From: Hydrogenophaga sp. NFH-34
GTDB lineage: Bacteria; Pseudomonadota; Gammaproteobacteria; Burkholderiales; Burkholderiaceae_C
Assembly (NCBI RefSeq): GCF_021401345.1
Contig: NZ_JACBGE010000006.1
Coordinates: forward strand, 124,001 to 188,000
Direction: 5' to 3'
DNA: 64,000 nucleotides
Below are positions 1-11,345 of the stretch, piece after piece. Positions within the stretch are counted from its first letter, which is position 1, and every line of letters begins with the position of its first letter. The notes under the pieces are model-generated. The model saw nothing but the letters and a program-made list of their open reading frames with translations. It did not search any database and was not told the origin of the DNA. Made by a program: the position numbers and the translations under genes.

Positions 1-90
1 GTAGGGACGGCGGCCCAGAGTCGTGCGGTCCTTGGTGAGTTGCACTTCCTTGATGACGACACCATCGATAGAAACGATCATTTTCGGCAT
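1..90 (-). CDS. FHA domain protein, N-terminal part (runs off the window)
   Basis: Only the first 30 codons are present, starting at the ATG complementary to 88-90. The translation begins MPKMIVSIDGVVIKE and reaches TTLGRRPY, the opening strands of a forkhead-associated domain, where the Gly-Arg (LGRR) of the phosphothreonine-binding face is recognisable. FHA domains bind phosphothreonine peptides. It lies 38 bp downstream of the PP2C gene in a leftward kinase-phosphatase-FHA operon, so it is probably a reader or substrate of that kinase (inference). The rest of the protein is outside the window and may carry extra domains. Confidence 0.8.
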   Translation of the reverse strand, partial: MPKMIVSIDGVVIKEVQLTKDRTTLGRRPY

Positions 91-128
91 GGCCGACTCC
101 TGTGACCCATTCAGTTAATTCTAAAGAC

Positions 129-917
129 CTAGCCATTTCCCAGCATACGCGAAAGCAGGCCACGTCGGACCATCCTGGCCGTCGAATGCACCAGTATGAC
201 CGAAATGTTGTCACGCCCCCCCGCTTCGTTGGCCGCCTCGACCAGGGCCCGGCCGCGCTCTTCGAGCGAGCCTGTTTCCAAAAGTATCGCTGCGATGGCG
301 TCATCCGGCACCATGTCGGTGAGACCATCCGAGCAAAACAGGTAGACGTCGTCCACTTCCAGCCGGAATTCGTTGACTTCCAGCAACACTGTGTCTTCGA
401 CCCCCAAGGCCCGGGTCACGAGGTTCTTGTGGGTGGCGAATTGCGCCAGTTCGGGCGAAATCAGGCCGGCGTCAATCTGCTCCTGCAACAGCGAATGGTC
501 GCGCGTCAGTTGCTGCAGCGTCTCCCCGCGCAAGCGGTAGCAGCGCGAATCGCCCACATGGCCGATCATGGCCCGGGTGGGCTGGAACACACCCATCACC
601 AGCGTGGTCCCCATGCCGGCGTACTGCGCCTCCGAGTTGGCGGCATTGAAGATGGACCGGTTGGCATTGTCGGTACAGATTTCCATGGCCCGGCGCAGTT
701 CGCGGGCGGTGGCCTCATGCCCGCCTTCGGCAATCCAGCGGCCCAGTTCGGTACGAATGAACGAAGTGGCCATAGCGCTGGCCACTTCACCCGCGTTGTA
801 GCCCCCCATGCCATCGGCCAGCACCACCACGTGATTGTCTGCATCGGTAGACACACAATCTTCGTTGTTCTCCCGGACAAGACCCGGATCGGTCTGGCTG
901 TAATAGGCAAAGTTCAT
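129..917 (-). CDS. PP2C-family Ser/Thr protein phosphatase
   Basis: A 262-aa soluble phosphatase of the PPM/PP2C class, about the size of bacterial Stp/PrpC enzymes. Visible metal-binding and structural motifs: GLVRENNEDC near the N terminus, LADGMGGYNAGEVAS (DGMGG), IGHVGDSRCYRLR, FCSDGLTD and GRDNISVILV near the C terminus. All metal-ligand Asp motifs look intact, so it should be active and dephosphorylate targets of the neighbouring kinase. The start chosen is the ATG giving MNFAYYSQTDPG. An upstream in-frame extension overlaps the kinase gene in another frame and shows no homology. It follows the kinase by 10 bp. Confidence 0.93.
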   Translation of the reverse strand: MNFAYYSQTDPGLVRENNEDCVSTDADNHVVVLADGMGGYNAGEVASAMATSFIRTELGRWIAEGGHEATARELRRAMEICTDNANRSIFNAANSEAQYAGMGTTLVMGVFQPTRAMIGHVGDSRCYRLRGETLQQLTRDHSLLQEQIDAGLISPELAQFATHKNLVTRALGVEDTVLLEVNEFRLEVDDVYLFCSDGLTDMVPDDAIAAILLETGSLEERGRALVEAANEAGGRDNISVILVHSTARMVRRGLLSRMLGNG

Positions 918-927
918 GATGACGGCT

Positions 928-3567
928 TTATAGCCGGATATCGGATTCGGTCCGTACCCAGACCTGTGTTTGTACTGCGGTTTGTGTCGGTGACGCTGCT
1001 CCCGGCAAGGCTTCCGTTGCCAGGGCATTGCCAGGCTGCTCTGCTGCAGCGGGCGCCTCTGGTGCCACGGAAGCCGCCCAGCGGGCCAGTGCTTCCGCCA
1101 GGTCGCGCCCCCGCTGAGGGCGCAACGCCGGGTCCTTGGCCAGCACCGCAGCCAGCAGTTGGCCCAACCCGGGCGGCAGGTCGGGGCGCAGGCTCGACAG
1201 GTCCGGCGCGGGCTGGTTGGCAATCTGGTACATCAGCGCAGCCATCGAATCGGCCTGGAATGGCAAAGACCCCGTCAGCATCTGGAACAGCATCACGCCC
1301 AGCGAATAGAGATCGGACCGGCCATCGATCCGGCGCCCCGCGAGCTGCTCGGGCGACATGAAGCTGGGCGTGCCCAGCACCACGCCCGTTTTGGTCCGGC
1401 TGGAGCCGGTGACGCGCGCGATGCCGAAATCGGTGACTTTGACCCCGCCGCTCGCCGGGTCGTACATGACATTGCCTGGCTTGACGTCGCGGTGCACCAC
1501 CTGCTGCTCGTGCGCATGGTCCAGCGCCTGCGCCACGACCTGCCCGATGCGCAACACTTCGGCAGCGGGCAACAGCCGCCCGGGGCGGGTATGCGCCGAG
1601 AGATCGTGACCACGCAGGAATTCCATGGCGATGTAAGCCAGGTCGTGCTCCTCGCCAGCGTCGAAAATCGTCACGATGTGCGGGTGCTGCAACCGGCCTG
1701 CTGTTTCCGCTTCGCGGAAGAATCGCTCCCGCACCGCCTGCAGTTCCGGGCCTTCAAACTCGGCAGACAACGCCAGGGTCTTGATCGCGACGACCCGGCC
1801 AATCGTGGGGTCCTGCCCCTGATAGACCACGCCCATCGCCCCTTTGCCCAGCGCTTTTTCGATGCGGTATCGGCCCAGCATCGGCTTTTCCAGGCCTGCG
1901 GTATCCAGCACCAGATTGCCTCCGGGGTGAGCCACCTGCGTGCCCAGCATCAGGCTGTCGTCCAGCCGGCGCACCCGCTCCAGCCGCTCCTGGGTCGCCG
2001 AACCCCCGGGCTCCAGCCCGAGCATGTGCTCGTACACCGACTGCGCCTTGCCGAACTGGCGGCGGCGCTCGAAGTCGAGGGCCAATTGGGACAGGTTGGC
2101 CATCAGCGCGTCGCTGTGCGGCACGCGTCGGAAGCGGTCGAAGGCCTGATCAGGCTGCCCCTGCCCCAGCAGCGCCAGCCCCATCTGCCGGTTGGTTTCG
2201 GCCGACTCGGCGTCGGCACGGCGGGTGCGGGTTTCGGTGACCAGATACCGGCGCGTGGTCAACGCCAGGTAGCCGAACAGCAGCAACAGGGCCGGCAGCA
2301 CCATCTGGAGCCAGACCGCCTGCCAGGCCAGCAGGCCATATTCCAGACCAAGCAGCCCCACAAAGAGCCCCCCGGACACCCAGGCCCCGCGTGCAGCGCC
2401 CCAGCGGGGAAGCACCGCCACCAGATAGACAGCGATCAGCAAAAAGACACCGCCCTCCATACCACCCGCCCAGGCAGGCACCGCGATGAAATGGTTCTGC
2501 AGAATGCTGGACGTGACGTGTGCCAGGATGCTGGCCGGAGCCATGGCGGGTGAGATGGGGGAGCTGAACACCGTCCCCACGCCAGCAGCCGTCGCGCCGA
2601 TGATGACAATCTTGCCGGCGTACTTGCTGGCCGGAATCTGCCCGCTCAGCACGTCGAAAAACGAGTCCTCGCTGAATGCTGGGTGCCCGTTCCGATCCGG
2701 ATAGAACTGGGGCAGCACCATGGCCCGATCGTCCGTCGGAATCAGCCGCCGGCCCAGGCGCACCCCGACCCCCGGCTCGAACCCCAGGTCGGCGGTGCCA
2801 AGATTCAGGCTCCGGGCCGCGGTCACCAGCGCCATGGAAGGCATGGCGTAGCCGTCGAAATGGATCAGCAAAGGTTCCTGCCGCAGCACGCCATCGGAAT
2901 CCAGCCACTGGTTCAGATGCCCGATGCCAGTCGCCGGCTCGCCGAAGGCCCCCAAAGGCATTTGGGCCGCGATTGCGGGCAGGCCCCAGCCCTGGGTGTC
3001 GCTGAGCGCATGACGCTGGCCATAGGCGGCCAGCGGAGCATCCGGCGGCCCTTCGGGCTCTCCCAGCAGGAAAAACGCAGGCAGCACCACATTGCCCGCC
3101 GACCGGATGCTGGCCGCCAGCCGCTCATCCCGGTCGAGTGCCGTCTCGCGTTCATTGATGTAGCGGGTCAGCCATTCCTTGGCCACCGGCCCGAGATCGG
3201 CCGGCGCATTGCCCTGGATCATTTCCCGCAAACCCCGCAGCGACGGCAACCCCTCGGCGATCTGCGGGTCGAAAAAGAAGGCGGTGTGGGCAATCGTTTT
3301 GGCGCCCCCCCCCACCAGCAGGTCGATCATCTGCGCGTGCAGATCACGCGGCCAAGGCCAGCGCCCCACGTTCTCGATGCTGCGGTTGTCGATCGCGATG
3401 ACGGCAATGCGGTCGCTCGGCGTGCGTCCCGTGTGGGTGCTGCCCAGGTCGTAGAGCCGGCGTTCCAGACCGTCGATCAGGTCGGTACTCACATGCAGCA
3501 GCGTCACCACCACCACGATCACGAGCGCGACAAAAGAGCCCGATCGCCAGTAGGTCGATCGGGCCAT
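928..3567 (-). CDS. CHASE2-domain membrane Ser/Thr protein kinase
   Basis: An 879-aa Hanks-type kinase with an N-terminal sensor. Order: TM helix near residues 15-35, CHASE2 extracytoplasmic domain to about 360 (IAVIAIDNRSIENVGRWPWPR is typical), a cluster of hydrophobic TM segments to about 450, a helical linker, then the kinase domain from about 563 (GKGAMGVVYQG loop, VAIK lysine, HRDVKPGN with catalytic Asp near 694, DFGIARV, GTPSFMSPEQ). Catalytic residues are present. The C terminus is a low-complexity tail. Start chosen at the ATG of MARSTYW; an upstream TTG would add 11 residues. First gene of the kinase-phosphatase-FHA operon. Stimulus and substrates are unknown. Confidence 0.92.
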   Translation of the reverse strand: MARSTYWRSGSFVALVIVVVVTLLHVSTDLIDGLERRLYDLGSTHTGRTPSDRIAVIAIDNRSIENVGRWPWPRDLHAQMIDLLVGGGAKTIAHTAFFFDPQIAEGLPSLRGLREMIQGNAPADLGPVAKEWLTRYINERETALDRDERLAASIRSAGNVVLPAFFLLGEPEGPPDAPLAAYGQRHALSDTQGWGLPAIAAQMPLGAFGEPATGIGHLNQWLDSDGVLRQEPLLIHFDGYAMPSMALVTAARSLNLGTADLGFEPGVGVRLGRRLIPTDDRAMVLPQFYPDRNGHPAFSEDSFFDVLSGQIPASKYAGKIVIIGATAAGVGTVFSSPISPAMAPASILAHVTSSILQNHFIAVPAWAGGMEGGVFLLIAVYLVAVLPRWGAARGAWVSGGLFVGLLGLEYGLLAWQAVWLQMVLPALLLLFGYLALTTRRYLVTETRTRRADAESAETNRQMGLALLGQGQPDQAFDRFRRVPHSDALMANLSQLALDFERRRQFGKAQSVYEHMLGLEPGGSATQERLERVRRLDDSLMLGTQVAHPGGNLVLDTAGLEKPMLGRYRIEKALGKGAMGVVYQGQDPTIGRVVAIKTLALSAEFEGPELQAVRERFFREAETAGRLQHPHIVTIFDAGEEHDLAYIAMEFLRGHDLSAHTRPGRLLPAAEVLRIGQVVAQALDHAHEQQVVHRDVKPGNVMYDPASGGVKVTDFGIARVTGSSRTKTGVVLGTPSFMSPEQLAGRRIDGRSDLYSLGVMLFQMLTGSLPFQADSMAALMYQIANQPAPDLSSLRPDLPPGLGQLLAAVLAKDPALRPQRGRDLAEALARWAASVAPEAPAAAEQPGNALATEALPGAASPTQTAVQTQVWVRTESDIRL

Positions 3568-3771
3568 CTTGCGGGATCGTGGCAGGGGACGAGGGCTCAA
3601 GGCAGCATCTACCGGCGCGCAGATTGGTTAAAAACAGTCACAACAAGTCTCATCGGCCGCCTGCCCCAAAAATTCAGCCCAGGCGGGCAGGCATTGTGGG
3701 CGACACCGCGTCTCCCGCACCGCCGGCCATACCGGCAAACCGCCAGACGGTCCGAAGCCTGGTGTCAAAGG

Positions 3772-3800
3772 AAAAAGGGGCAGCGCTCGCGCGCTGCCCC
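3772..3800 (-). terminator. Rho-independent terminator after sucCD
   Basis: A 10-bp perfect stem GGGGCAGCGC / GCGCTGCCCC with a 4-nt loop (3777-3800), followed on the minus strand by a five-T run then CC. It lies about 30 bp past the sucD stop codon and is oriented to end the leftward sucCD transcript. Confidence 0.88.
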
Positions 3801-3829
3801 TTCGAGACGGGTACCCGTGGTGTAGCTGC

Positions 3830-4723
3830 TTACAGCTGGGCCTTGAGCAGCTTGCCCAGCTCGGAAGGGTTGCGCGTCACGACGAAGCCACACTCTTCCA
3901 TGATGGCGAGCTTGGCATCGGCGGTGTCCGCACCCCCGGAGATCAGCGCGCCGGCGTGGCCCATGCGCTTGCCGGGAGGGGCGGTGACGCCAGCGATGAA
4001 GCCGACGATCGGCTTCTTCATGTTGGCCTTGCACCATTGGGCAGCGTCGGCTTCGTCCGGACCACCGATCTCACCGATCATGATGACGGCGTCGGTGTCT
4101 GGATCGTCGTTGAAGGCCTTCATCACGTCGATGTGCTTGAGGCCGTTGATGGGGTCGCCACCAATGCCCACAGCGCTCGACTGGCCCAGGCCGACTTCGG
4201 TCAGCATGGCCACGGCTTCATAGGTCAGCGTGCCGGAGCGCGAGACCACGCCGATGCGGCCCTTGCGGTGGATGTGACCGGGCATGATGCCGATCTTGAT
4301 CTCGTCAGGCGTGATCAGGCCGGGGCAGTTGGGGCCCAGCAGCAAGGTCTTCTTGCCGCCGGCAGCTTCCTTGGCCTTCATCTTGTTGCGCACCATCAGC
4401 ATGTCCTTGACCGGAATGCCTTCGGTGATACAGATCGCCATGTCGAGGTCGGCTTCGACAGCTTCCCAGATCGCGTCAGCGGCGCCTGCGGGCGGCACGT
4501 AGATCACCGACACGGTGGCGCCAGTCTGTTGGGCGGCTTCCTTGACGGAGGCGTAGATCGGGATATTGAAGATCGACTCGCCCGCCTTCTTGGGGTTCAC
4601 GCCTGCCACGAAGCAGTTCTTGCCGTTCGCGTATTCCTGGCACTTTTCGGTGTGGAACTGGCCGGTCTTGCCCGTGATGCCTTGGGTGATGACCTTGGTG
4701 TCTTTGTTGATGTAGATCGACAT
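3830..4723 (-). CDS. sucD: Succinyl-CoA synthetase (ADP-forming) alpha subunit
   Basis: A 297-aa cytoplasmic TCA-cycle subunit. With SucC it interconverts succinyl-CoA and succinate with nucleotide triphosphate formation. The N-terminal CoA-binding Rossmann fold is seen in [18 protein letters not shown], and the phosphohistidine loop near the C terminus in [20 protein letters not shown], which carries the active-site His. Length matches the family. It starts 15 bp after sucC in a two-gene leftward operon that ends at a strong terminator. Confidence 0.98.
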   Translation of the reverse strand: MSIYINKDTKVITQGITGKTGQFHTEKCQEYANGKNCFVAGVNPKKAGESIFNIPIYASVKEAAQQTGATVSVIYVPPAGAADAIWEAVEADLDMAICITEGIPVKDMLMVRNKMKAKEAAGGKKTLLLGPNCPGLITPDEIKIGIMPGHIHRKGRIGVVSRSGTLTYEAVAMLTEVGLGQSSAVGIGGDPINGLKHIDVMKAFNDDPDTDAVIMIGEIGGPDEADAAQWCKANMKKPIVGFIAGVTAPPGKRMGHAGALISGGADTADAKLAIMEECGFVVTRNPSELGKLLKAQL

Positions 4724-4738
4724 GAGTGTTCTCCGGGC

Positions 4739-5899
<1,161 letters not shown>

Positions 5900-6026
5900 G
5901 AGGTCTCTCTCAGACTGAAGGGGTTTTTATTGCCGGCCCGAAGGGGACGAGGCCGGTGCGCAGGCTCTGGACACAGCAACCGGTGAATGTATCATGGTGC
6001 GACGCACCAATCCGGTGAGCGTGACC

Positions 6027-6055
6027 TTGCACACGCGCGCCTTCGTGCGTAATAC
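6027..6055 (+). promoter_or_regulatory. Sigma-70-type promoter for argC
   Basis: TTGCAC (6027-6032), a 17-bp spacer and TAATAC (6050-6055), followed by an AT-rich stretch and then the argC ATG at 6104. Spacing is ideal and both hexamers match consensus at four or more positions. Divergent from sucC. Confidence 0.7.
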
Positions 6056-6103
6056 ATAATTATAAAAGCCTCCCTGAACCCCAACTGACAAGGTTGTTTC
6101 CCC

Positions 6104-7027
6104 ATGGCCCAGGTATTCATCGACGGCGAAGCCGGCACCACCGGCCTGCAGATCCGCGAACGGTTGCAGCAGATGCCCACCGTCCAGCTGCTGAGCATCG
6201 ATCCCGCCCGTCGCAAGAACCCTGAAGCCAAGCGCGAACTCATGGCACAGGCGGATCTGGTCGTGCTGTGCCTGCATGACGACGCCGCCATCGAATCGGT
6301 GGCCATGATCGACAGCCTCGATGGCCGGCGGCCACGCATCATCGATGCGTCCACCGCCCACCGCTGCGCCGACGGCTGGACCTACGGGTTCCCCGAACTG
6401 CATGCCGGCCAGAAGGCCGCCGTGCAGGCCGCCGAGCGCGTTGCCAATCCGGGGTGTTACGCCACCGGTGCCATTGCCCTGTTGCGCCCCTTGGTCGACG
6501 CCGGTCTGCTGCCCCCGGACTTTCCCGTGGCGCTGCCTTCGGTCAGCGGTTATTCGGGCGGCGGCCGCAGCATGATCGAAGCCTATGAAAAAGGCGAGGC
6601 CCCGCTGCACGAAGCCTATGCGCTCGGCCTGACCCACAAACATCTGCCGGAGATCATGCGCTACACCGGCATACAACGCCGCCCGCTGTTCACGCCGGCC
6701 GTTGGCAACTTCCGCCAGGGCATGCTGGTGCAATTGCCCCTGCATCTGGACGAGCTGCCCGGTCGCCCCAAAGCGAGCGACCTGCACGATGCCCTGGTGG
6801 CGCATTACGCCCCCAGCCGCGCCGAAGGCGGTTGGGTGAGCGTGGAACCCGCCACCGACAGCGGCAAGCTGGACGCCACGGCGCTCAACGACACCAACCA
6901 GCTGGAGCTGCGCGTCTTCGCCAACGAAATCCACCGCCACGCGGTGCTGATCGCCCGCCTGGACAACCTGGGCAAGGGCGCCAGCGGTGCGGCGGTGCAG
7001 AACCTGCAGCTCATGCTCGGGCTGTAA
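6104..7027 (+). CDS. argC: N-acetyl-gamma-glutamyl-phosphate reductase, short (type 2) form
   Basis: A 307-aa enzyme of arginine biosynthesis that reduces N-acetylglutamyl-5-phosphate with NADPH. It is the shorter type-2 ArgC, not the roughly 340-aa type 1. The N terminus ([18 protein letters not shown]) is the type-2 nucleotide-binding motif, and the catalytic Cys sits in [12 protein letters not shown]. The later HKHLPEI segment matches the family's C-terminal active-site region. It is monocistronic here, with a good promoter upstream, and convergent with recX. Confidence 0.95.
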   Translation: MAQVFIDGEAGTTGLQIRERLQQMPTVQLLSIDPARRKNPEAKRELMAQADLVVLCLHDDAAIESVAMIDSLDGRRPRIIDASTAHRCADGWTYGFPELHAGQKAAVQAAERVANPGCYATGAIALLRPLVDAGLLPPDFPVALPSVSGYSGGGRSMIEAYEKGEAPLHEAYALGLTHKHLPEIMRYTGIQRRPLFTPAVGNFRQGMLVQLPLHLDELPGRPKASDLHDALVAHYAPSRAEGGWVSVEPATDSGKLDATALNDTNQLELRVFANEIHRHAVLIARLDNLGKGASGAAVQNLQLMLGL

Positions 7028-7128
7028 CCCGGCACCAGTCGCCGCTCGCCTTCAGAAAGCACAGCCTTGCCGGCCAGTGCCGGCGGGGCCAGCCTCGGAT
7101 CGGACTCACCGCCTGGCCCGCCTGCCGA

Positions 7129-7581
7129 TCAGTCCTCCTCGTCGCCGCCCGTCACGACGCGGCGGATCGCTTCGGTGCCAAAACCGCGCGAGGCCAGGAA
7201 GCGCATCTGCCTAGCACGCCCCGCGGCGTCGGCCGCCGCTTCGCCGAACTTTTTGCGCCAGACTTCGCGGGCACGCGCCACCTCGGTGCCGCGCAGTGCC
7301 TCCACCGCCTCGGCCACCGCTGCGGCACCGATGCCTTTGGCCTGCAGTTCCTGCTTGACACGGCCAGCCCCCAGACGCGCAGCACGGCGGTGCAGCACCG
7401 AGTCGACCACGCGCTGCTCGTTGATGAAGCCTTTGGCCTCCAGCTCGTCCAGCGCCCGCTGCAGTTCGCCTTCCTCGACTTCGTGGGCCGCCAGCTTTTT
7501 CTCCAGCTCGGCGCGCGAATGTTCGCGGCCGGCCAGCAGCCGCAGTGCGCGGCCCTTGAGCGAAAGCGTCTCGAAACCCAC
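7129..7581 (-). CDS. recX: Regulatory protein RecX
   Basis: A 150-aa RecX, the modulator that inhibits RecA filament extension and ATPase. It is a string of three-helix repeats (LSLKGRALRLLAGREHSRAELEKKL, then EGELQRALDELEAKGFINEQRVVDSVLHRRA, then VWRKKFGE...MRFLASRGFGTEAIRRVV). Length is normal. It starts 11 bp after recA stops, so it is co-transcribed with recA and shares its SOS control. Confidence 0.95.
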   Translation of the reverse strand: MGFETLSLKGRALRLLAGREHSRAELEKKLAAHEVEEGELQRALDELEAKGFINEQRVVDSVLHRRAARLGAGRVKQELQAKGIGAAAVAEAVEALRGTEVARAREVWRKKFGEAAADAAGRARQMRFLASRGFGTEAIRRVVTGGDEED

Positions 7582-7592
7582 GGGAGGCCGCC

Positions 7593-8699
<1,107 letters not shown>

Positions 8700-8743
8700 G
8701 GAAATGCTCCTGTGCGGGGATTGAAATGGGGAGGCACCGTGGC

Positions 8744-8759
8744 TTGTTTTTTCATACAG
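8744..8759 (-). promoter_or_regulatory. LexA (SOS) box upstream of recA
   Basis: Read on the minus strand, CTGTATGAAAAAACAA matches the CTGT-N8-ACAG LexA pattern with one mismatch in the last base, and its left half CTGTATGA is the same as in the E. coli recA box. It sits 45 bp before the recA start. Confidence 0.72.
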
Positions 8760-8771
8760 GCTGGATGCTTG

Positions 8772-8809
8772 AACAGGAGTTTATCGAGGAATACCTGTTT
8801 AATTTCAGG
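8772..8809. promoter_or_regulatory. Inverted repeats between recA and marR
   Basis: Two overlapping dyads: AACAGG (8772-8777) with CCTGTT (8794-8799), and CCTG-TTTAATTT-CAGG (8794-8809). They lie just upstream of the MarR gene at 8842 and could be an autoregulatory operator. They do not fit the LexA spacing. Function is inferred from position only. Confidence 0.4.
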
Positions 8810-8841
8810 ATTTTTGGTCAGTTTGCCTTACTATTTGAACC

Positions 8842-9330
8842 GTGAGCATTGAGCAGCCCAGCCCGACCGAACTCGACGACCGCTGGCGCGCCAGCCACCT
8901 GGGCCGGCTGCTGGGCGAAGCGTTGCGGCGCTTCGACGAACGCGTGCTGCACCTGATGGCGCACAACCCGCATGTGCCGCTGGCACTGTCGAACCTGGCG
9001 GCGCGGCAGCAGGTGGGTGCCGCGCACATCCACATCACCCGCCACCTGGCCTTGCAGGGCTCGCGCCTGACCGAACTTGCGGCCAGTGCCGGCATGAGCA
9101 AACAGGCCATGGGCACCCTGGTGGACCAGTGCGAAGCCTGGGACCTGGTGCGGCGCGAGCCCGACCCGCTGGACGCCCGCGCCCGCCGCATCGTCTTCAC
9201 CGCCACGGGCCTGCTGTGGCTGGCGGCCTTCCGACAGGCGGTGGCCCAGGCGGAAGCCGAATTCCGCGCCCTCGTCGGCCCCGAGGTGGCCACGGTCGTG
9301 ACCCTCGGTCTGGAGGCCTACCGGACCTGA
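8842..9330 (+). CDS. MarR-family transcriptional regulator
   Basis: A 162-aa winged-helix protein. The recognition region is HITRHLALQGSRLTELAASAGMSKQAMGTLVDQCEAWDLVRREPDPLDARARRIVFT, i.e. the MarR HTH plus the D-R-R wing. The start is GTG giving MSIEQPS; no clear ribosome-binding site precedes it, so it may be leaderless or start elsewhere. It lies directly before the ABC importer operon, with a large dyad in the gap, so it probably controls that operon in response to an aromatic ligand (inference). Confidence 0.9.
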   Translation: MSIEQPSPTELDDRWRASHLGRLLGEALRRFDERVLHLMAHNPHVPLALSNLAARQQVGAAHIHITRHLALQGSRLTELAASAGMSKQAMGTLVDQCEAWDLVRREPDPLDARARRIVFTATGLLWLAAFRQAVAQAEAEFRALVGPEVATVVTLGLEAYRT

Positions 9331-9338
9331 TCGGTCCG
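9322..9338 (+). terminator. Weak hairpin after marR
   Basis: A 6-bp stem CGGACC / GGTCCG with a 5-nt loop straddles the marR stop codon. A T6 run follows only 12 nt later, so termination may be inefficient. Confidence 0.35.
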
Positions 9339-9393
9339 CCAATACCCCAGTTTTTTGATCGGCATTTGCCCACAGCGTCACAGGGCAGGGCTA

Positions 9394-9438
9394 CGATTGA
9401 TTCCGTAATGAATCAACGTTTCATTAGTAAACCAATCG
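9394..9438. promoter_or_regulatory. 45-bp nested dyad, probable operator of the ABC/catabolic operon
   Basis: The inner repeat TAATGAA (9406-9412) / TTCATTA (9420-9426) and the outer repeat CGATTG (9394-9399) / CAATCG (9433-9438) share the same centre at 9416. In all, 16 of 22 opposed positions pair. It ends 8 bp before the ATG of the ABC ATPase. This fits an operator for the adjacent MarR or the downstream IclR regulator. A structured leader is the alternative. Confidence 0.65.
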
Positions 9439-9445
9439 CACCGCC

Positions 9446-10261
9446 ATGAACGCTTCCTCCACCGCCTCCGCTTCCCATGTGCCCGCGATCGAGTTCATCG
9501 GCGTGGACAAGCGTTTCCCTGGCCGCAACGGCGCGCCCGACGTGCTCGCCGCCCGCGACGTCAACCTGTCGATCGCACAGGGCGAGGTGGTCTCCATCAT
9601 CGGGCCTTCCGGCTGTGGCAAGAGCACGCTGCTGAACATGGGCGCCGGCCTGTCCAGACCGTCGGCGGGCACGGTGAAGGTGGGTGGCGAGGTGGTGGCC
9701 GGGCCGAACATGCACGTGGCCTTCATGCTGCAGAAGGACCTGCTGATGCCCTGGCGCACCATCGCGCAGAACGTGGAATTCGGCCTGGAGCTGCGCGGTG
9801 TGAAGGCTGCCGAGCGGCGCGCCATCTCGACCCGTCTGCTGGCCCAGTGCCACCTCAAAGGCTTCGAGGGCCATTACCCCAACCAGCTCTCGGGCGGCAT
9901 GCGCCAGCGCGCCGCCATGGCCCGCACGCTGGCGGTCGACCCGCTGGTGCTGCTGATGGACGAACCCTTCTCCGCTCTGGACGCCCAGACCAAGATGATC
10001 CTGCAGCAGGACCTGGCCCGCACCGTCAAGGAAAACGGCAAGACCGTGCTGTTCATCACCCACGATCTGGCCGAGGGCGTGGCCCTGTCGGACCGCATCC
10101 TGGTGATGAGCGAGCGCCCCGGCACCATCGTCGAGGAGATCGTGGTCGACATCCCGGACCGCGACAACCCCATGCAGCGCCGCAAGCACGCCGACGTGGG
10201 CGACTACGTGGCGCGCCTGATGGACCTGCTCAAGCTCGACGCCAACGCCGACGTGCACTGA
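9446..10261 (+). CDS. ABC importer ATP-binding protein (NitT/TauT type)
   Basis: A 271-aa ATPase with Walker A (GPSGCGKST), Q-loop (MLQKDLLMPWRT), ABC signature (LSGGMRQR) and Walker B (VLLMDEPFSALDAQTK). It resembles SsuB/TauB/NrtD subunits that energise uptake of nitrate, sulfonates or, in many Burkholderiales, aromatic and heterocyclic acids. It is the first gene of a long rightward operon and is followed by its binding protein and permease. Context favours an organic acid over an inorganic ion. Confidence 0.93.
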   Translation: MNASSTASASHVPAIEFIGVDKRFPGRNGAPDVLAARDVNLSIAQGEVVSIIGPSGCGKSTLLNMGAGLSRPSAGTVKVGGEVVAGPNMHVAFMLQKDLLMPWRTIAQNVEFGLELRGVKAAERRAISTRLLAQCHLKGFEGHYPNQLSGGMRQRAAMARTLAVDPLVLLMDEPFSALDAQTKMILQQDLARTVKENGKTVLFITHDLAEGVALSDRILVMSERPGTIVEEIVVDIPDRDNPMQRRKHADVGDYVARLMDLLKLDANADVH

Positions 10262-10313
10262 ATCCCCCTCCCTCCCCTCTCCGTTCCCACCCCACCTTTC
10301 CCGGAGTCCGACC

Positions 10314-11312
10314 ATGAAGTTCCCGCGCGCCTTCCACGGCACCCGCCGCACCTGCCTGACCCTGCTGGCCGCCGCCGCCCTGGCTTCGCCGCTGGCCGCC
10401 CAGGCCCAGCTGCGCGAAGTGACCTACCTGCTGCCCGCCCCCGGCACGCTGCCGGCCTTCGGTCCGTGGATGCTGGCGCAAGCCAAGGGCTATTACGAGA
10501 AGGAAGGCCTGAAGGTCAGTTTCGTCACCGCCCGGGGCGGCGTGGACGTGGCCAAGCAGGTTGGCGCCGGCAACGCCGTGATCGGTGGTGCCATCGGCGA
10601 CACGCCCATCATCGCGCGCGCCCAGGGCATCCCGGTCAAGGCCGTGGCGGTGCTGGGCGCCGGCTCGCTGATGCAACTGGTCAGCCACAAGGACGAACGC
10701 ATCGAAAGCCCGCGCGAACTCAAGGGCAAGACGGTCACCGTGCTGGCCTACACCGACACCACCTACTACGCGCTGCTGGGCATGCTCAGCAAAGTCGGCC
10801 TGACCAAGAACGACGTGAACATCCAGGCTGCCGGCCCGGCCGGGGTGTGGCAGCAGTTTGCCGCCAAGAAGGCCTCCGCCATGGCCGGCACACCCGACTG
10901 GACGGTGAACGTGATGGACACCGGTGCGCAGGTCGACATCCTGCCGGCCGACATCTATTTCAAGAGCATGGCCCAGGCCATCCTGGCGTCTGACGAAGTG
11001 ATCCAGAAGGACCCGGAACTGATCCAGAAGCTGGTGCGCGCCACGCTCAAGGGCATGAAGGACATCATGGCCGACCCGAAGGCCGCCGCGCAGGTCTACA
11101 CCCAGCATGTGACCGTGCACAAGGGCAAGGAAGCCAGCATCCAGAAGGCCTTCGAGCTCTACAACAAGTACGTGTACGCCAGCCAGAAAGTGCCCGGCGC
11201 GATGGACGAGGCCCGCCTGGGTGACCTGCAGAAGTTCTACGTGAGCAACGGCGTGGTGCCCAAGGAAACCGCGCTGAAGGAGCTCTACACCAACCAGTTC
11301 GTGGGCAAGTGA
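10314..11312 (+). CDS. ABC importer periplasmic binding protein (NMT1/THI5-like)
   Basis: A 332-aa secreted protein. The N terminus has basic residues, the hydrophobic core LTLLAAAALASPLAAQA and a signal peptidase I site near AQAQ. The mature part (REVTYLLPAPGTLPAFGPWMLAQAKGYYEKEGLKV...) is the NMT1/THI5 fold used by NitT/TauT importers. The ligand is unknown. It sits between its ATPase and permease in one operon. Confidence 0.92.
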   Translation: MKFPRAFHGTRRTCLTLLAAAALASPLAAQAQLREVTYLLPAPGTLPAFGPWMLAQAKGYYEKEGLKVSFVTARGGVDVAKQVGAGNAVIGGAIGDTPIIARAQGIPVKAVAVLGAGSLMQLVSHKDERIESPRELKGKTVTVLAYTDTTYYALLGMLSKVGLTKNDVNIQAAGPAGVWQQFAAKKASAMAGTPDWTVNVMDTGAQVDILPADIYFKSMAQAILASDEVIQKDPELIQKLVRATLKGMKDIMADPKAAAQVYTQHVTVHKGKEASIQKAFELYNKYVYASQKVPGAMDEARLGDLQKFYVSNGVVPKETALKELYTNQFVGK

Positions 11313-11345
11313 GCGAACGCCCCGAGAGCCGAGACGGAGTCTGAC

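Noticed and set aside
7069..7084. Terminator between argC and recX (GCCGGC-CAGT-GCCGGC)
   Set aside because: A 6-bp stem is possible, but there is no T tract on either strand.
8842..8844. A promoter TACTAT (8829-8834) for marR
   Set aside because: It would place the transcription start at or past the GTG, with no matching -35; not reliable enough to list.
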